Of a stretch of DNA of 64,000 nucleotides, positions 56,201-63,571 are shown one piece after another (positions within the stretch are counted from its first letter, which is position 1; the number at the start of each line of letters is the position of its first letter). The translations under genes and the position numbers were made by a program. Source of the stretch: Chitinophaga varians. GTDB taxonomy: Bacteria; Bacteroidota; Bacteroidia; Chitinophagales; Chitinophagaceae. The notes under the pieces are model-generated. The model searched no databases. It worked only from the letters and a program-made list of their open reading frames with translations, and had not been told where the DNA came from. The stretch is from contig NZ_JABAIA010000001.1 of assembly GCF_012641275.1 (NCBI RefSeq), positions 1,364,001 to 1,428,000 on the forward strand, in the 5' to 3' direction.

Positions 56201-56695
56201 CGCCCATTGTACGGCCAGGTACCGGTATTGTACAATATCGGCGTTCAATATGCCGGTAATCGTTTAGGCGCCAACGTGGCCTTCAACCACATGGGCTATA
56301 AAACCTTTACCGCCGGCATGACACCTAATATCGTGGAATACGAACGGCCACGCGACCAGGTAGACGCGCAACTGAGCTACGCCTTCCTGAAAGACAAAAA
56401 GCTGAACGTAAAACTGAATATCAGCAACATCACCAACAGCGCTTACCGTTTTTACATCAACAGCACCGACACCTATAAATACCAGGACAAATGGAACGGC
56501 CTTTCCCTGTCGCAAATACCGGCCACAGAATGGAGCGACATCTACGAATGGAAAGAAGGTTTCTCGCAGAAATATGAAGAAGGACATTATGAAACATCGG
56601 CAGATGGAAAAACCAAAACCAGGATCGGAGATAAAGACACCTTCATTCGCAAAGTAGGAACATCTTTCAGTCTGTCACTCTCCTATACATTCTAA
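53231..56695 (+). CDS. TonB-dependent receptor with N-terminal STN signalling domain
   Basis: 1154 residues from the ATG at 53231. Signal peptide STLLLGCLLVLNVALSAQ. An STN (secretin/TonB short N-terminal) domain at about 38-110 (ISVRFRNTPLREACTQLEQQ, FSYSENSLSAYGKNVTLSLS) would contact FecR. Next come a carboxypeptidase-regulatory-like domain (GRVTGKVIDEGNGDPLPDVT), the plug (RVVVRGIAERYNLAMMDGA, LPSTDVQVRDFEF) and a 22-strand-type barrel to the C-terminal Phe (SFSLSLSYTF). No SusD partner follows; two lipoproteins do. The ligand is unknown, possibly a chelated metal or a peptide. An in-frame ATG at 53165 adds a segment without signal-peptide shape. Confidence 0.88.
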   Translation: MKKIRTGHLSMLPRKTFSTLLLGCLLVLNVALSAQDAGKKISVRFRNTPLREACTQLEQQTGFSFSYSENSLSAYGKNVTLSLSDAALTSVLTSIFDKSPITYTIKGKLIFLVPDPAYKAASDPAKKVPGRVTGKVIDEGNGDPLPDVTIRIGDKGTTSAKDGSFSVVLPQGTYQAEVSSIGYVSKLITDIDVKDATASDVNITLKREKKTLAGVVVTSSVKKETINALYARQKNEAGIINGISREQIAALPDKNVGETLKRISGISTNDNRRVVVRGIAERYNLAMMDGAILPSTDVQVRDFEFDIIPSNLIDNVIVSKTSTPDMSFGFGGGLIQVNTFAIPQQNFTTIGIGGKYIAGSTGKEFLGYGRGNKDYLGFDDGSREHFPDDLLTFNNQNYNPKNPNAPPTPGVAQITPAMIAEQNKRIGGLERMGTRTYRAVPGQNYQFSLGRSYQLKQHRLGFVGSISYRNEQSIDDISHFERGDWEKIGAPAYDAVTGDQLQPTTSKHYNFNTTWGALLNMGWSTKNHKITVRNFYSRVFNNQFSRLVGWGNEIGYEDAPAVREYDRPKFIDLLQNRIGGEHTLGAFQFDWNVARNKLTNLEKDAVEAWLVPTRTLNNTTHNVMPSGVTNPGNGTFNRAQYLYEETNKIAEAALSYHFKTLGQKQTVKAGYQFMERQGLYDWMVLPIGSVEPQGSAYPFVPVQEWTRYLAFNDPLKDLMYYPASFSRNSYEGKNTNQAVYGMMDNRITSWLRLVWGIRAEYYQYERLKNGSNDLTIATMIEQGEKLKYVDPESGKIVSPFADPTSEEKKWRYLPSASLTATPIKDFNIRAAYAQSVVRPALIENSRMIRYDPGIGAYRRNEGVLSTLIDHYDLRLEWYPQPGEVISAGFFYKYFDKPVEIYRMQPDATMRVYVTTQNSEWAKVKGWEFDIRKRLGFMNPGWKWLNNIFVSGNLTLQSSEVQSSIFQGKGLSEDKYGVRYEYRTKTLQKEKRPLYGQVPVLYNIGVQYAGNRLGANVAFNHMGYKTFTAGMTPNIVEYERPRDQVDAQLSYAFLKDKKLNVKLNISNITNSAYRFYINSTDTYKYQDKWNGLSLSQIPATEWSDIYEWKEGFSQKYEEGHYETSADGKTKTRIGDKDTFIRKVGTSFSLSLSYTF

Positions 56696-56717
56696 CGATC
56701 ATTCCAAAAGAAGAAAA

Positions 56718-57503
56718 ATGAAACACACAAAAATATTTACACTGCTGGCAGGCGTCTTTTTGCTGACAACAGCAGCCTGTAACAAAAAAGCGGACTTCAT
56801 CTTTAAAGGCGGCATGCTGCCGGTCACCATCAAAGGATACAACGGCGGCAGCGAAGACCTGGAAGTAAAAGTGGACACCTTTAAATTCAAATACAATTTG
56901 AACAGTGGTAACTTTAACCAAAGCGAGGCCTATACCTTCCCGGACAACCAGCATACCGTAAAACTGACCATCTCCGGAAAAGAAACAGGGAAAATCATAC
57001 TGGAAAAAGAATTAAAAAAAGACGAAGGTCCTGCCGTTATCAGCTTTTTTTACATGAACGGACAGGTCATGAACATGCCACAGAAACAGCCCAAAGAAGA
57101 CGGCAAAATCAAAATATCCTACCTGTTCACGCCTACCCTGACCCATTACAGTGAACCGGTAGATATCGTACTGGGGAAATATTATTTCACCCCAAAAGTG
57201 TTCGAAGAAATCACCCGCATTAAAAATGTAAAGCCAAACGAATTCAGTGAAACCGTGACGTTATCCACTTTTTCCACCACTGGCCAGCAATACAACGGAC
57301 AGAATACCGCTGTGCTGTTCAAAGCCTATATTTATAAAGCCGGTACCAACGAGTATTACACTCAGGGGACAGTGTACAGCTGGCATCCCACATCATCCAG
57401 CGCTCCTACGCCTGCCGCCTCCAGCTCGTCTTCCACCATCTATATTTTCAGTGAAAGCGAGACCGGCAACAGCATAAGATTTAACAAAAATCTGGAATTA
57501 TAA
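56718..57503 (+). CDS. Lipoprotein A of the TonB receptor locus
   Basis: 261 residues with a lipobox at LTTAAC (Cys near 21), so a lipoprotein probably sorted to the outer membrane. The first 110 mature residues are beta-rich and share a pattern with the next gene: VTIKGYNGGSEDLEVKVDTF here, VVINGYNGSDHAWQVSIDTT there, and ISFFYMNGQ against FNVVYLDGK. The end has a Ser/Thr/Pro-rich linker. It starts 22 bp after the receptor gene, so it belongs to the same operon. Function unknown; it may help capture the receptor's ligand. Confidence 0.75.
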   Translation: MKHTKIFTLLAGVFLLTTAACNKKADFIFKGGMLPVTIKGYNGGSEDLEVKVDTFKFKYNLNSGNFNQSEAYTFPDNQHTVKLTISGKETGKIILEKELKKDEGPAVISFFYMNGQVMNMPQKQPKEDGKIKISYLFTPTLTHYSEPVDIVLGKYYFTPKVFEEITRIKNVKPNEFSETVTLSTFSTTGQQYNGQNTAVLFKAYIYKAGTNEYYTQGTVYSWHPTSSSAPTPAASSSSSTIYIFSESETGNSIRFNKNLEL

Positions 57504-57515
57504 AAACAACGATTC

Positions 57516-58319
57516 ATGAAGTCTTTACCCAAATATATTATCAACACCGTTGTCCTCTTATGCAGCATTTTTTTCTTCGCCTGCAACAAAGAAGACCTAC
57601 AGGCAAAAAAGATCATGCATGTAGTCATTAACGGTTATAACGGCAGCGATCATGCATGGCAGGTATCTATTGACACCACTCAATACGACGTGTCTTCCAT
57701 ACACGGAAAATTTATCGTCAAACCGACCTCAATGATTTCCTTTAATGCCGTATATACGTCCCCGTTAAATCACCAGGGCATACAAACGCTGACTATTACC
57801 GACACGGCCACCAAAGCGGTTATTTTCAGTCAACCGCTGCCCTCCAGCGGCACCAAAGCCAATTTTAATGTCGTTTATTTAGATGGTAAAGCGCTGGCGA
57901 TAAATCCTCCCTCCGCCGACGCCGCCACTAACAAACTGGGATTTTACGTCCGCTATACCAATAATGACGCGCCTTTCGACATTTTCCTCTATCGGAAAGA
58001 CGCCAGCACAGGCAAAGAGTATAAAGTATACATCGCCCAAAATATAAAACCCAATACCTGGGTATATGCAGACTATCTTCCGTCTCCTGATTTTGATACC
58101 AAAAACAAACTGGATGCCGCCACCATTTATTTTACCAAAGCCGGTACGACAGACCAGTGGGCTTTTGGGGACGATGAAGAGAGCAGTAAAGTCACCGCCT
58201 TTGGCATGAACCTGCCACTTACCGGAGAAAAAGGCCTGGTCCAGCCGTATTTCCTGATCCATAACCCGATCCAGCTGGAAGCGACCCGTTTGTATTTTTA
58301 TCCTGACAGGACCTGGTAG
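57516..58319 (+). CDS. Lipoprotein B, paralogue of lipoprotein A
   Basis: 267 residues; lipobox in CSIFFFACNKEDLQ. It shares a GYNG-(S/G) motif, a following (V/I)-D-T pattern and the late YLDGK/YMNGQ motif with the protein encoded 12 bp upstream. The C-terminal half (YFTKAGTTDQWAFGDDEESS, YFLIHNPIQLEATRLYFYPD) is its own. The pair most probably arose by tandem duplication. It is the last gene of the operon before a terminator; no enzymatic motif is visible. Confidence 0.75.
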   Translation: MKSLPKYIINTVVLLCSIFFFACNKEDLQAKKIMHVVINGYNGSDHAWQVSIDTTQYDVSSIHGKFIVKPTSMISFNAVYTSPLNHQGIQTLTITDTATKAVIFSQPLPSSGTKANFNVVYLDGKALAINPPSADAATNKLGFYVRYTNNDAPFDIFLYRKDASTGKEYKVYIAQNIKPNTWVYADYLPSPDFDTKNKLDAATIYFTKAGTTDQWAFGDDEESSKVTAFGMNLPLTGEKGLVQPYFLIHNPIQLEATRLYFYPDRTW

Positions 58320-58360
58320 ACAGATGTAGCAGTGATAGCGCAGGAAGAGTTAAAATAAAA

Positions 58361-58392
58361 AAGCGGCTGCTTTAAGGCAGCCGCTTTTTGTA
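58361..58392. terminator. Bidirectional terminator between lipoprotein B and the CsgG-like gene
   Basis: AAGCGGCTGC/GCAGCCGCTT stem (58361-58387), loop TTTAAG, flanked by A-rich bases on the left and TTTTT on the right. Serves both convergent genes. Confidence 0.88.
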
Positions 58393-58397
58393 TAGCT

Positions 58398-59225
58398 TTA
58401 TTTCTGGAAAAACAATTTTTTAGGAGCTTCTGCAGTGAGTTCACAACGAAGGGTGGCTCCATTGCCGACCAGCTTCGTGATTTCCCCGGCGCCTTCCACA
58501 ACGGCACAAACGCTAAAGTGTTCATCCTCTATCCTGGAAACGATGATCTTTCCCACAGTTTTCTTACGGGTAATTTTTTTACCGTCCACATTTACTTCTA
58601 CGGATTCGTAGACTTTAAATTCGTCGCCTTCGCGGAGATCTACTGCTTTACCTGCTGACAACAGCACTTTCACTGCGTCGCCATAAGCATTTTTCTCTTC
58701 TACGGAAGCGATGGTGGCCATCAGTCTGAAGTTGTCCTTAACGAATTTGTCGAGGCGCGGGCGGGTGCCGGCCAGCGCATCGTGGAAACCGTTCTTTCCC
58801 TTGCCTGTATTGGAGAAGTTGCCAGCAGCCACCAGTTCACCGGAATTCACGTCCAGCACTTTCACATTAAAGATGACTTCCGTCTGTTGGGTCACGGAAT
58901 TACCGAATACCGGCAGTTTGGCTTGTTTCTGGTCTTCCATTACGCTCACTACATTGCCGACCAGCAGATATTGGGCTTTCAGCTCTTTCATAGCCTCCAG
59001 CTGTGCACTTTCCGTTGGCTGGGATTTTATTTCGTTCATTTCACCACGCTCCACAAAATCAAAGCGTTTGGCACGCAGGAAGGCGTCTTCCACGGTATTC
59101 CGAATAGCAGCCTGTTGGCCGGTACTGTCAGTTCCTTTGAAAAAAATACCGATGAGCGGTTTAGTTTGACCGAAAGCGCAGGAAGCCAGCAGCAAAGCTG
59201 CAGCCGTAAATAAATTCTTCTTCAT
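58398..59225 (-). CDS. Exported CsgG/LpoB-like protein
   Basis: 275 residues with a signal peptide (KKNLFTAAALLLASCAFG). The fold hints at the CsgG/LpoB family: VEDAFLRAKRFDFVERGEMN, ELKAQYLLVGNVVSVMED, VIFNVKVLDVNSGELVAAG and KDNFRLMATIASVEEKNAYG. The conserved E-R-G-x-x segment is characteristic. The last 85 residues (KVYESVEVNVDGKKITRKKT) form an additional beta domain. A lipobox-like LASC occurs, so outer-membrane anchoring is possible. Whether it forms a secretion channel or a peptidoglycan-synthase activator is open. Neighbours give no clue. Confidence 0.65.
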   Translation of the reverse strand: MKKNLFTAAALLLASCAFGQTKPLIGIFFKGTDSTGQQAAIRNTVEDAFLRAKRFDFVERGEMNEIKSQPTESAQLEAMKELKAQYLLVGNVVSVMEDQKQAKLPVFGNSVTQQTEVIFNVKVLDVNSGELVAAGNFSNTGKGKNGFHDALAGTRPRLDKFVKDNFRLMATIASVEEKNAYGDAVKVLLSAGKAVDLREGDEFKVYESVEVNVDGKKITRKKTVGKIIVSRIEDEHFSVCAVVEGAGEITKLVGNGATLRCELTAEAPKKLFFQK

Positions 59226-59388
59226 ACTCCTATGGGCCCGGCGGCTTTATGAGCATCCGGATTGTTTGTTGGCTATAAGTTTTTCAGATCCAAATTTAGG
59301 TGAAAAACGTATAACCTATCCGGTTATTATGCCATAAAGGGGGGTTATCGGGCATACAAGAAAATTTTAACACGCCTTTAAGAAGCTA

Positions 59389-59982
59389 TTACTGTTTTGC
59401 AGTAACAGCCGGCATTTTATATTCCGCCACCGCCTTGACCAGCTTCATTTTGTCTGTTTTCAGTTTTTGCAGGAACGGCTCAATACCATTACCATAGGCG
59501 CGCTGGCTGGCGCATAGCAGCACAATTCCAGGTTGGGCAGGGTTGGCATTGCGCTCATACCGGTATACATTTCTTTCCACGATCAGTAATTGCTTGCCAT
59601 CAGCGGAACTTTGGCTGATCAGGAAATCCAGAATGTACTGCTGGTCTTTTTCGTACACGTTATAGTTTACCAGGGGATTGGTAGCTTTCAGTTTCTTCAG
59701 CTCCTCCACTTTTTGACCGGCCAGGTCGGCGGGCCGGAACTCCCCCTTCAGGAAGTCGATGGTAACCAGGGAATTAAACCTCTCCAGGGTTTCTCCGGGG
59801 ACCAGGTATTCCTGCTTGTAGTAGTTCTTATTGGGATGTGCAGACCAGGCCAGCCGATAAGCTGCATTGTTCAGTTGCAGCGGCCCTGGTATATTCAGAT
59901 AGTCGTCGACTTTAGCCTGGGCCATGGCGCAGGTAGCTCCCAGTGCCAGGAGCATGCCTAAAAATATTGATTTGTTACGCAT
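59389..59982 (-). CDS. Exported protein of unknown function
   Basis: 197 residues with a signal peptide (IFLGMLLALGATCAMA). Landmarks are SAHPNKNYYKQEYLVPGETL and QQYILDFLISQSSADGKQLL, none of which I can assign. It probably stays in the periplasm. Its start overlaps the stop of the DMP19-like gene (59975-59982), so the series 60.4-59.4 kb is one translationally coupled operon: propeller-like protein, DMP19-like protein, this protein. Confidence 0.7.
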   Translation of the reverse strand: MRNKSIFLGMLLALGATCAMAQAKVDDYLNIPGPLQLNNAAYRLAWSAHPNKNYYKQEYLVPGETLERFNSLVTIDFLKGEFRPADLAGQKVEELKKLKATNPLVNYNVYEKDQQYILDFLISQSSADGKQLLIVERNVYRYERNANPAQPGIVLLCASQRAYGNGIEPFLQKLKTDKMKLVKAVAEYKMPAVTAKQ

Positions 59983-60427
59983 CTTGTTTCAAATAATAGT
60001 TATAACCTAATAATTGGATATCATCCGGGTTTTCCCAGTACAGCTCATCCAGTTCGTTGAGCCGTTGCTGTTGTTCTTCATTCAGGTATTCGTCCATGTA
60101 TTTGGGGATGTCCCACAGCTCCGTAATTCTCTCATCATTTTTCAGCACAGTGATTGCCTGTTCATATTCTGTGATGATCGCCAGGCTTTGAACTGCGCCC
60201 AGCCTGGTCAGTATCTGCTGTGTCTTTTCAAAATTTTCGTAGCCCCAGTTGCAGAAGTACTGCAGGAAGCCGCCGTTATACATATCCGCTTCCAGCCGCC
60301 ATATCCGTACTACTTCCTGTTCTTTTTCCGGGAGCTGTTCCAGTTTGCCGCCATGCTGATCGAAGAGCCGGCCGGTCACTTCAAAAGAATAGTCTTCAAA
60401 AGCTTGTCTTTGTTCATCCATTTCCAT
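59975..60427 (-). CDS. DMP19-like (DUF4375) protein
   Basis: 150 residues. The conserved block is RIWRLEADMYNGGFLQYFCN followed by WGYENFEKTQQILTRLGAVQ, the hallmark of the DMP19/DUF4375 family. The remainder is acidic, ending with ELDELYWENPDDIQLLGYNY. One family member from Neisseria has been described as a DNA-mimic protein; whether that holds here is not shown by sequence, although the strong negative charge would be compatible. It overlaps the genes on both sides in one operon. Confidence 0.8.
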   Translation of the reverse strand: MEMDEQRQAFEDYSFEVTGRLFDQHGGKLEQLPEKEQEVVRIWRLEADMYNGGFLQYFCNWGYENFEKTQQILTRLGAVQSLAIITEYEQAITVLKNDERITELWDIPKYMDEYLNEEQQQRLNELDELYWENPDDIQLLGYNYYLKQDA

Positions 60428-61529
60428 TTGTTGTTATTGTTCTGTTGATGATAAACAATGTTTTTTGTTCTTTGGATTTGTCTGATTTGGGATAGATAAT
60501 GACAGCCAGCGCATTTTCCCGGGTTTTATTCAGGCCGGAAAGGATTAGTTTTCCGTCTGTCGGGATGCTGATCACTTCACCGCTGAGCAGGTTTTTATAT
60601 CCCTGTACCCCTTTACTGTAAAACAATTCCACCAGCTGATGATCACGGAGCACCATCCAGCCGTTGCCAAATTCTGTATTAAAACGAATGGCGGAGGTAT
60701 GGGGGCCAATGCAGGCCGCGGGCCAGGTATTAAAAACCGGGTCGCCCAGGTTAAACAGTTCCTGGGAGACCGCTGCTCCGGCGGTATCTACCAGCAGGAG
60801 GGCCAGCAGGCCGTTTTCATCAGCAGCCAGCAGGCAGGAAGTGCCTTCAAAAGAGCAGGTGACGATCTCCCGGGCGTAATGTCTTCCCAGGTCCAGCTCG
60901 CGGCGTTTTATCTCCTCTCCTTTTTCGTTGATTTGCCGGTGTACCCACATTTCATCCACCTTCTTCAGCAGATGGATTTCATTGTCCGCGATATACACTT
61001 TGTTATGTGCAGGCGGTGCTATTTTGATATTATTTTTCTTTTTGATCACCCCGTCTTTAAAGACGATGGTGAGCATTTTGTCCGGTTTCGCAGACGGCCA
61101 CTGGTCATTGTCATAAAAAACGGCGGCATCCTTTACCACGTTGATGAATTTACCGGTAAAAGGGCGGTTTCCTTTCGGCATTTCTGTTTGTTCCCGGTTA
61201 AAAACAGGTATGCTTATTTCCAGTTCTTTGTCCGGGTGATAGGGAACAACAGACACAAAAGCTTCTCCCGCCGGGCTGGTAAACAGTGTCGGCAGTATGC
61301 CGTCTTCCTCCTCATAACTGTTGATAACGGCGCCGTCAGCATCCATCAGGGTATATACTGTCTTATAGGAACGGCTGTTATAAACATAGTTGGCCATGAG
61401 CGTCTGTTCGCCACAGGTGATGTTATCGTGGTGTGTTACGCCTGTGGCGGCCGTCAGTCGCGTGACTACTGCTCCCGCGGTACAGGTGGTTTCAATCTGA
61501 AATGGTTCTACGGTGATGTTATTGTTCAT
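60414..61529 (-). CDS. Propeller-like cytoplasmic protein, unknown
   Basis: 371 residues, no signal peptide. Repeated beta motifs with intervals of about 50 residues (VYTLMDADGAVINSYEEEDG, AVFYDNDQWPSAKPDKMLTI, VYIADNEIHLLKKVDEMWVH, CLLAADENGLLALLLVDTAG) suggest a beta-propeller of six or seven blades. The Asp/Gly loops are those of quinoprotein or WD-type sheets. I know no family for it. First gene of a three-gene operon with overlap of 14 bp to the DMP19-like gene. Confidence 0.6.
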   Translation of the reverse strand: MNNNITVEPFQIETTCTAGAVVTRLTAATGVTHHDNITCGEQTLMANYVYNSRSYKTVYTLMDADGAVINSYEEEDGILPTLFTSPAGEAFVSVVPYHPDKELEISIPVFNREQTEMPKGNRPFTGKFINVVKDAAVFYDNDQWPSAKPDKMLTIVFKDGVIKKKNNIKIAPPAHNKVYIADNEIHLLKKVDEMWVHRQINEKGEEIKRRELDLGRHYAREIVTCSFEGTSCLLAADENGLLALLLVDTAGAAVSQELFNLGDPVFNTWPAACIGPHTSAIRFNTEFGNGWMVLRDHQLVELFYSKGVQGYKNLLSGEVISIPTDGKLILSGLNKTRENALAVIIYPKSDKSKEQKTLFIINRTITTNGNG

Positions 61530-61726
61530 TCAGGGTAAGGTTATATTCCATCAGACATACCAATGGGGGTTACCAAATATATTTTAAATACTGACAATCA
61601 ATCCTTGTATTTATAAAAAGGAAAGGTACAAATTTTTTTTTCGTCCGATGTCCTATCCGGGGAAGTTCAGTTGATATAAGGGTATAACATTCAAAAACAA
61701 TCTATCACCCGATAAAAATTATAATT

Positions 61727-62284
61727 ATGGACACTTTTCTCGCCCCTGTAGAGCAACCTAAAAGCCTGATGATGAAACTGGCTTATTATTTTACCCGTAA
61801 GCAGTTCGGTAAAGTACTGGCTCCGCTGAAAGTACACGCTGTAAGATTGCCGGTAGCTTTCGGCATGTTCTATGGCAAAGTGAACAAACTGGACAAAAAA
61901 CTGACCTTAAGCAACGAAACCATTCTGCTGGTACGGCAACAGGTAGCGCGGTTGAACATCTGCCTCTTCTGCATGGACATCGCGCGATGGGAGGTTATCC
62001 GCTCTTCCATGGACAGCGCCAAATTCGACGCCCTTCCCGACTACGCCTCCAGCAACCTGTTCACCCCAGCAGAAAAAGCGCTGCTGGATTACACAACAGC
62101 GCTGACACAGCATAAAAAAGTAAACCCGGACACATTCTCCCGCATGGCCATGTTTTACAACGAAACACAGATCTGTGAAGTGGTATGGCTGATTGCCAGC
62201 GAACACCTGTATAACATGACCAACATCGGGCTGAACATACATTCTGATATGCTGTGTGATATGCGCCGGAGGTCCCAGGGCTGA
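61727..62284 (+). CDS. Carboxymuconolactone decarboxylase-family protein
   Basis: 185 residues, all-helical. In the AhpD-type motif C-x-x-C-x-x-x-H, this protein has C79 and C82 (NICLFCMDIARW) but alanine at position 86 in place of His. The loss of the proton-relay His argues against normal peroxidase activity. The second half (FTPAEKALLDYTTALTQHKK, YNETQICEVVWLIASEHLYN) is typical of the family. The last bases of the gene overlap a REP-like palindrome at 62274, so the end of the reading frame (RRRSQG) may have been changed by its insertion. Confidence 0.8.
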   Translation: MDTFLAPVEQPKSLMMKLAYYFTRKQFGKVLAPLKVHAVRLPVAFGMFYGKVNKLDKKLTLSNETILLVRQQVARLNICLFCMDIARWEVIRSSMDSAKFDALPDYASSNLFTPAEKALLDYTTALTQHKKVNPDTFSRMAMFYNETQICEVVWLIASEHLYNMTNIGLNIHSDMLCDMRRRSQG

Positions 62285-62298
62285 AGCTCCGGGCTACG
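62274..62298. repeat. REP-like palindrome, copy 2
   Basis: CCCAGGGCTGAAGCTCCGGG followed by CTACG. It matches copy 1 at 17036-17060 with three changes in the palindrome and the same GGGCTAC tail. It covers the stop codon of the CMD-family gene. Confidence 0.65.
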
Positions 62299-62374
62299 TT
62301 TTGAGCTCATGAAAGGATATTGTTTCTTACAAAGCAATATAATTTTATGGAGATGCTATCAGCGATTGAATATC

Positions 62375-62713
62375 TTAAGATTGCATAAAGAGTTCCCCGC
62401 AGAGGAATTTCTTTTGCAGCATCTCCAGCTCTGCCACGCGGCCGCGGACCAGGTCTTCGTATTCCCTCGAAGCCGTTTTGAAAAACAGTGGATTGGTGAC
62501 AATACCGATGAGCTGATCGAGACCGGAAGTAAAAAACAGCATCACTGGTATGGGCATCAGGCCACTGTCTTTGTAGTCATGGATGACGGCGGTGAGCAAC
62601 CGCAGGAACTCCTGATAGGCGTGATCGTCCCATTCGGCTTCCATCCTTACTTTAAAGGAAAAGTCCTCGTCGGAATCAATATATTCCAGGTATTTTTTCA
62701 GTGATTCTTTCAT
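62375..62713 (-). CDS. Small helical protein, unknown
   Basis: 112 residues from the ATG at 62713 (MKESLKKYLEYIDSDED); a start four codons earlier at 62725 also exists. It is mostly helical and acidic, with EWDDHAYQEFLRLLTAVIHD and VAELEMLQKKFLCGELFMQS. No domain is recognised. It stands alone and converges on the CMD-family gene with about 90 bp between their stops. Codon use looks like its neighbours. Confidence 0.6.
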   Translation of the reverse strand: MKESLKKYLEYIDSDEDFSFKVRMEAEWDDHAYQEFLRLLTAVIHDYKDSGLMPIPVMLFFTSGLDQLIGIVTNPLFFKTASREYEDLVRGRVAELEMLQKKFLCGELFMQS

Positions 62714-62904
62714 AATTGTATGCATGGTGGAGGTTCATCGAAACTTTCCCTGCTACTTCCGTGCCGGCTTTTCCGGGCCGCCTTCCACGAAGGAAGATAT
62801 GGTTATGGGGCCTGGACGTTCTGTTGGTAAGGATTCATAGCAGTGGGGATAGTAATTATTTACTAAATTAGCGATTTTTAGATCTATATAATAATCGTAT
62901 CCCT

Positions 62905-63492
62905 ATGCCTGTTATAGATGCAGAAAAATACAAGGACGTGCCCGGATACCAGCAAATCTATACCGGAAAAGCCATCAGGCAATTACTTAACTATGGCAGT
63001 CAGCTACATATAAGACCTACCGCGGATAAATCTCTGTATACTTTTATGGTCAGACCGGATGGGAGTCCATTTTTGATATACAAACCTTCCGCCTATCTCG
63101 CCTTAATACCTATTGCGACGTTCGTCGTTTTAGTGAGCGTATCTTGGTTAGAACCGAAGCCCATATATGCAGGGCTGAGCTTTGCAACTTTATTCCTGGC
63201 CTCATGGGGTATTGCGCGGTTTGCCGGAATGTCTTCCAGGAAAAGACCTATTGTTATCGTGGACCAACAGGGCATTACAATGGACAAGGCATTCTATTCC
63301 TGGAACAATATCATCAACACTTTTATTGTAGAACGGAGCCGGAGTTACCAGAGAAGACAAGCTGATTTCTACCTGATCATAGCCCTCACCAACCGGCAAA
63401 CAGCGTTCTGCCGTATTAACCGGCCTGCTGCAACCAGGGATGAAGTAAGTGAGCTGGCGACGACGATTACCTACTTTAGGAATAATTACTGA
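62905..63492 (+). CDS. Two-helix membrane protein, unknown
   Basis: 195 residues. N-terminal 60 residues are soluble, then two membrane helices (AYLALIPIATFVVLVSVSWL and IYAGLSFATLFLASWGIARF), and a C-terminal cytoplasmic segment of 85 residues (VIVDQQGITMDKAFYSWNNI, TFIVERSRSYQRRQADFYLI), which resembles the PH-like domains of bacterial membrane proteins. Function unknown. The short intergenic region before it (62726-62904) has no visible regulatory site. Confidence 0.65.
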   Translation: MPVIDAEKYKDVPGYQQIYTGKAIRQLLNYGSQLHIRPTADKSLYTFMVRPDGSPFLIYKPSAYLALIPIATFVVLVSVSWLEPKPIYAGLSFATLFLASWGIARFAGMSSRKRPIVIVDQQGITMDKAFYSWNNIINTFIVERSRSYQRRQADFYLIIALTNRQTAFCRINRPAATRDEVSELATTITYFRNNY

Positions 63493-63513
63493 TCGTAAGA
63501 ACACCTAAAACAC

Positions 63514-63545
63514 AACGGCCGTTCCCCTTTCGGGAACAGCCGTCG
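63514..63545. terminator. Hairpin between convergent genes
   Basis: ACGGCCGTTCCC/GGGAACAGCCGT (one mismatch) with a four- to six-base loop, between the membrane protein and the endonuclease gene stops. There is no T tract on either side, so it is a weak terminator or a stabilising stem. Confidence 0.5.
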
Positions 63546-63571
63546 TGGCATTCATCCTTTATCGTTTTTCG

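Noticed and set aside
59226..59388. Additional small gene between the CsgG-like and exported protein genes
   Set aside because: The interval of 163 bp has stops in all frames at short distances and no start with a plausible reading frame.
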